DNA from: CAYLZW01 sp964388085 | GTDB lineage: Bacteria > Myxococcota > UBA727 > CAYLZW01 | Direction of reading: 5' to 3' | Assembly (NCBI GenBank): GCA_964388085.1 | Contig: CAYLZW010000264.1 | Span: forward strand, 1 to 8,042 | DNA length: 8,042 nt | In this document: one piece after another, positions 6,654 to 8,042 of the stretch | Layout: each line of letters begins with the position of its first letter | Position numbering within the stretch: the first letter of the stretch is position 1 | Position numbers and translations under genes: made by a program | Notes under the pieces: generated by a model | Database searches by the model: none | Seen by the model: the letters and a program-made list of their open reading frames with translations, nothing else | What the model was told of the DNA's origin: nothing

Positions 6654-7229
6654 ATGGTGGCCCTCACCGTCATCGAGCGCGGCCTCCTGCAGGGGCCCAT
6701 CCTGCGCGGTAGCCGCGAAGGCTTCCTCGTCGAGGTCACCCGGCGTCGTGCGCTGCCCTTCGGGCTGCGGCCGCTCGCCTGGCGCGTCGACGTCCGCTTC
6801 GTGTCGCTGTGCGTGCGCACGGCGCTGCGCGTGTGGCCGCGCGGGCCCTCGCTCGGCGCCGCGCTCCAGGGTACGAACGTCACCACGGGCGATCCCGACG
6901 TCGACGAGCGCTTCCTCGTCTGGGGCAGCGCGCCCGACCTGACCCGCGCCGTCATCGAGGACGCGCGCGTGAAGAGCGCGCTCGATCGGCTCGATCGCAT
7001 CTCGGCGCTGCGGGAGATCGCGCTGCACCCGGTGGGGAACCTCGAGGTGCGTCTCGGCTCGCTCGACGCGCGCGCGGCCGATCCCGCGCCGCTGGTGGAC
7101 GCCTGCGTGGCGCTCGCGCGGGGCCTCGAGGACGCGGCGGACGCTGCTCCGCTCGAGCGGCGCGCGCTCGACCGCCACGGCGTCGGCGGCTGGTCCGGGG
7201 CTCCCGTCGTCGTGCCGTCGACGCCGTGA
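6654..7229 (+). CDS. Conserved-looking protein of unknown function, 191 residues
   Basis: I do not recognise a family with certainty. The frame shows strong GC3 bias and starts at ATG 6654, 23 bases after the TPR gene stop, so the two are probably co-transcribed. The N-terminal half is beta-rich and basic (ERGLLQGPILRG, RPLAWRVDVRF). The centre has TGDPDVDERFLVWG (about residues 78-91), a pattern like the GDP-x-FD-x-x-F-x-V-x-G stretch of several uncharacterised, often myxobacterial, proteins. It is followed by helical segments and a hydrophobic helix around VDACVALARGLEDA. There is no signal peptide, transmembrane helix or catalytic motif. GGG directly before the ATG is too close for a standard ribosome site; a GTG at 6582, inside the TPR gene, is a less likely start. 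TACGCT six bases upstream might allow a leaderless transcript, which is speculative. Confidence 0.7.
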   Translation: MVALTVIERGLLQGPILRGSREGFLVEVTRRRALPFGLRPLAWRVDVRFVSLCVRTALRVWPRGPSLGAALQGTNVTTGDPDVDERFLVWGSAPDLTRAVIEDARVKSALDRLDRISALREIALHPVGNLEVRLGSLDARAADPAPLVDACVALARGLEDAADAAPLERRALDRHGVGGWSGAPVVVPSTP

Positions 7230-7264
7230 GCGGAGGATCGGCGCAGGCAGGCGCGCCTTCACCC

Positions 7265-7293
7265 TTGACCGCTGCTCAAAGGACGCGAATGCT
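7265..7293 (+). promoter_or_regulatory. Candidate sigma-70-type promoter for aspS
   Basis: TTGACC (five of six matches to the -35 consensus) is followed after exactly 17 bases by AATGCT (three of six to the -10 consensus). Transcription would start near 7300, giving a leader of about 80 bases before the aspS start. The -10 match is weak, but the -35 and spacing are good. No T-box, hairpin-plus-T-run or other leader element is seen in 7230-7380. Confidence 0.45.
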
Positions 7294-7366
7294 CGCGCGT
7301 CTCGCCGCACCGCGTCGCGCGCGGCGTTCGTTACGCTCCCGGTCCTGACCTGACGCCGCCCGCGAC

Positions 7367-7372
7367 GAGGGA
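7367..7372 (+). promoter_or_regulatory. Ribosome binding site of aspS
   Basis: GAGGGA lies eight bases before the ATG at 7381, a good Shine-Dalgarno match and spacing. It fixes the start, which also gives the N-terminus expected for the family. Confidence 0.8.
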
Positions 7373-7380
7373 ACCCACCG

Positions 7381-8042
7381 ATGTTTCTGCAAGAGCACCC
7401 GCGCAGCCATACCTGCAACCAACTCACGAAGGCGGACCTCGGCAAGACCGTCGTCCTCATGGGCTGGGTGTCGAGCCTGCGCGATCACGGCGGCCGCCGC
7501 TTCGTCGATCTGCGCGATCGCTGGGGGCTGACGCAGGTGGTCTTCAAGCCGGAGACCGACGACCTGCTGCACAAGCGCGGCCACGAGCTGCGCCCCGAGT
7601 GGTGCATCGGCGTCGTCGGTGTCGTCGAGGATCGCACGGCGAACGGCGGCTCACCGAACCCCAAGCTGCACACCGGCGAGATCGAGGTGAACGTCCTCGA
7701 GCTCTGCGTGTTCAGCGCCTCCGAGGTGCCGCCTTTTTTGATCGAGGACGAGATCGACACCGGCGAGGAGAAGCGCCTCAGCCACCGCGTGCTCGACCTG
7801 CGCCGCCGGCCGCTGCAGCGGAACTTCAAGCTGCGCCACGACGCCGCGCAGGCGGCGCGCCGTTACCTCGACGAGGCCGACTTCCTCGAGATCGAGACGC
7901 CCTACCTCGTGAAGTACACGCCCGGCGGCGCGCGCAACTTCCTCGTGCCCTCGCGCCTGAGCCCCGGGCACTTCTACGCGCTCGCCGAGAGCCCGCAGCT
8001 CTACAAGCAGATGTTCATGATGGCGGGCTTCGATCGCTACTT
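7381..8042 (+). CDS. aspS: Aspartyl-tRNA synthetase, N-terminal part (runs off the window)
   Basis: Class II synthetase that activates aspartate with ATP and loads it on tRNA(Asp); cytoplasmic and essential. 220 residues are visible, somewhat over a third of the usual bacterial length near 590. The N-terminal OB-fold anticodon-binding domain (about 1-110) has GWVSSLRDHGGRRFVDLRDR (28-47), TQVVF and LHTGEIEV. It is followed by RVLDLRRRPLQRN (136-148), motif 1 around FLEIETPYL (168-176), the aspartate-site region YTPGGARNFLVPSR (179-192) and LAESPQLYKQMFMMAGFDRY (201-220). Motif 2 would start just beyond the window. His36 falls in the DHGG loop, where many non-discriminating AspRSs carry His and the discriminating E. 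coli enzyme has Leu. This enzyme may therefore also charge tRNA(Asn) with Asp, which is inference. It has its own promoter candidate and ribosome site, so it is not obviously tied to its neighbours. Confidence 0.97.
   Translation, partial: MFLQEHPRSHTCNQLTKADLGKTVVLMGWVSSLRDHGGRRFVDLRDRWGLTQVVFKPETDDLLHKRGHELRPEWCIGVVGVVEDRTANGGSPNPKLHTGEIEVNVLELCVFSASEVPPFLIEDEIDTGEEKRLSHRVLDLRRRPLQRNFKLRHDAAQAARRYLDEADFLEIETPYLVKYTPGGARNFLVPSRLSPGHFYALAESPQLYKQMFMMAGFDRY

Noticed and set aside
7230..7380. Terminator or T-box leader between the 191-residue gene and aspS
   Set aside because: GC-rich short palindromes such as GGCGCGCC occur, but no stem with a T-run or T-box motif was found.

Overview
The window is very GC-rich (by eye roughly 70 percent, with G/C strongly preferred at third codon positions). 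It holds the 5' part of a polyunsaturated fatty acid (PUFA/Pfa-type) synthase locus, divergent from a short block of two small genes and the start of aspS. GC content, a 'PfaD first' gene order matching the pfa1-pfa2-pfa3 clusters known from Sorangium/Aetherobacter-type myxobacteria, and the Ala/Pro-rich and Asn-Gly-His linkers suggest a Myxococcota (Polyangia-like) genome. This placement is inference; no rRNA or other marker is present. A run of 100 Ns shows the sequence comes from a draft scaffold.

Minus strand, 5399 down to 1: pfaD (enoyl reductase, 5354 to 3741) comes first. After a 44-base spacer comes a multidomain synthase (start 3696) that reads in frame without a stop to base 1. The visible 1232 residues give KS, malonyl-type acyltransferase, a long low-complexity linker, and an ACP that is cut four residues after the recognition sequence around its phosphopantetheine serine. 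The rest of the enzyme (more ACPs, probably KR and DH) and any third gene lie to the left of the window. The two genes look like one transcript. PfaD would reduce the enoyl intermediates built on the ACPs of the megasynthase.

5400 to 5688: the divergent intergenic region. It has a markedly AT-rich patch just upstream of pfaD, then an assembly gap at 5531-5630, then the leader of the next gene.

Plus strand, 5689 to 8042: a 313-residue TPR protein, a 191-residue protein of unknown function 23 bases later, and, after a 151-base spacer with a plausible sigma-70-type promoter and a good ribosome binding site, the first 220 codons of aspartyl-tRNA synthetase.

Nothing seen amounts to a wholly new system. 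The most interesting content is the PUFA-type synthase itself (product unknown), its repetitive linker architecture (an 11-residue helical repeat, a Thr tract, a six-fold Ala-Asn-Gly-His repeat), and a structured pfaD-pfaA junction.
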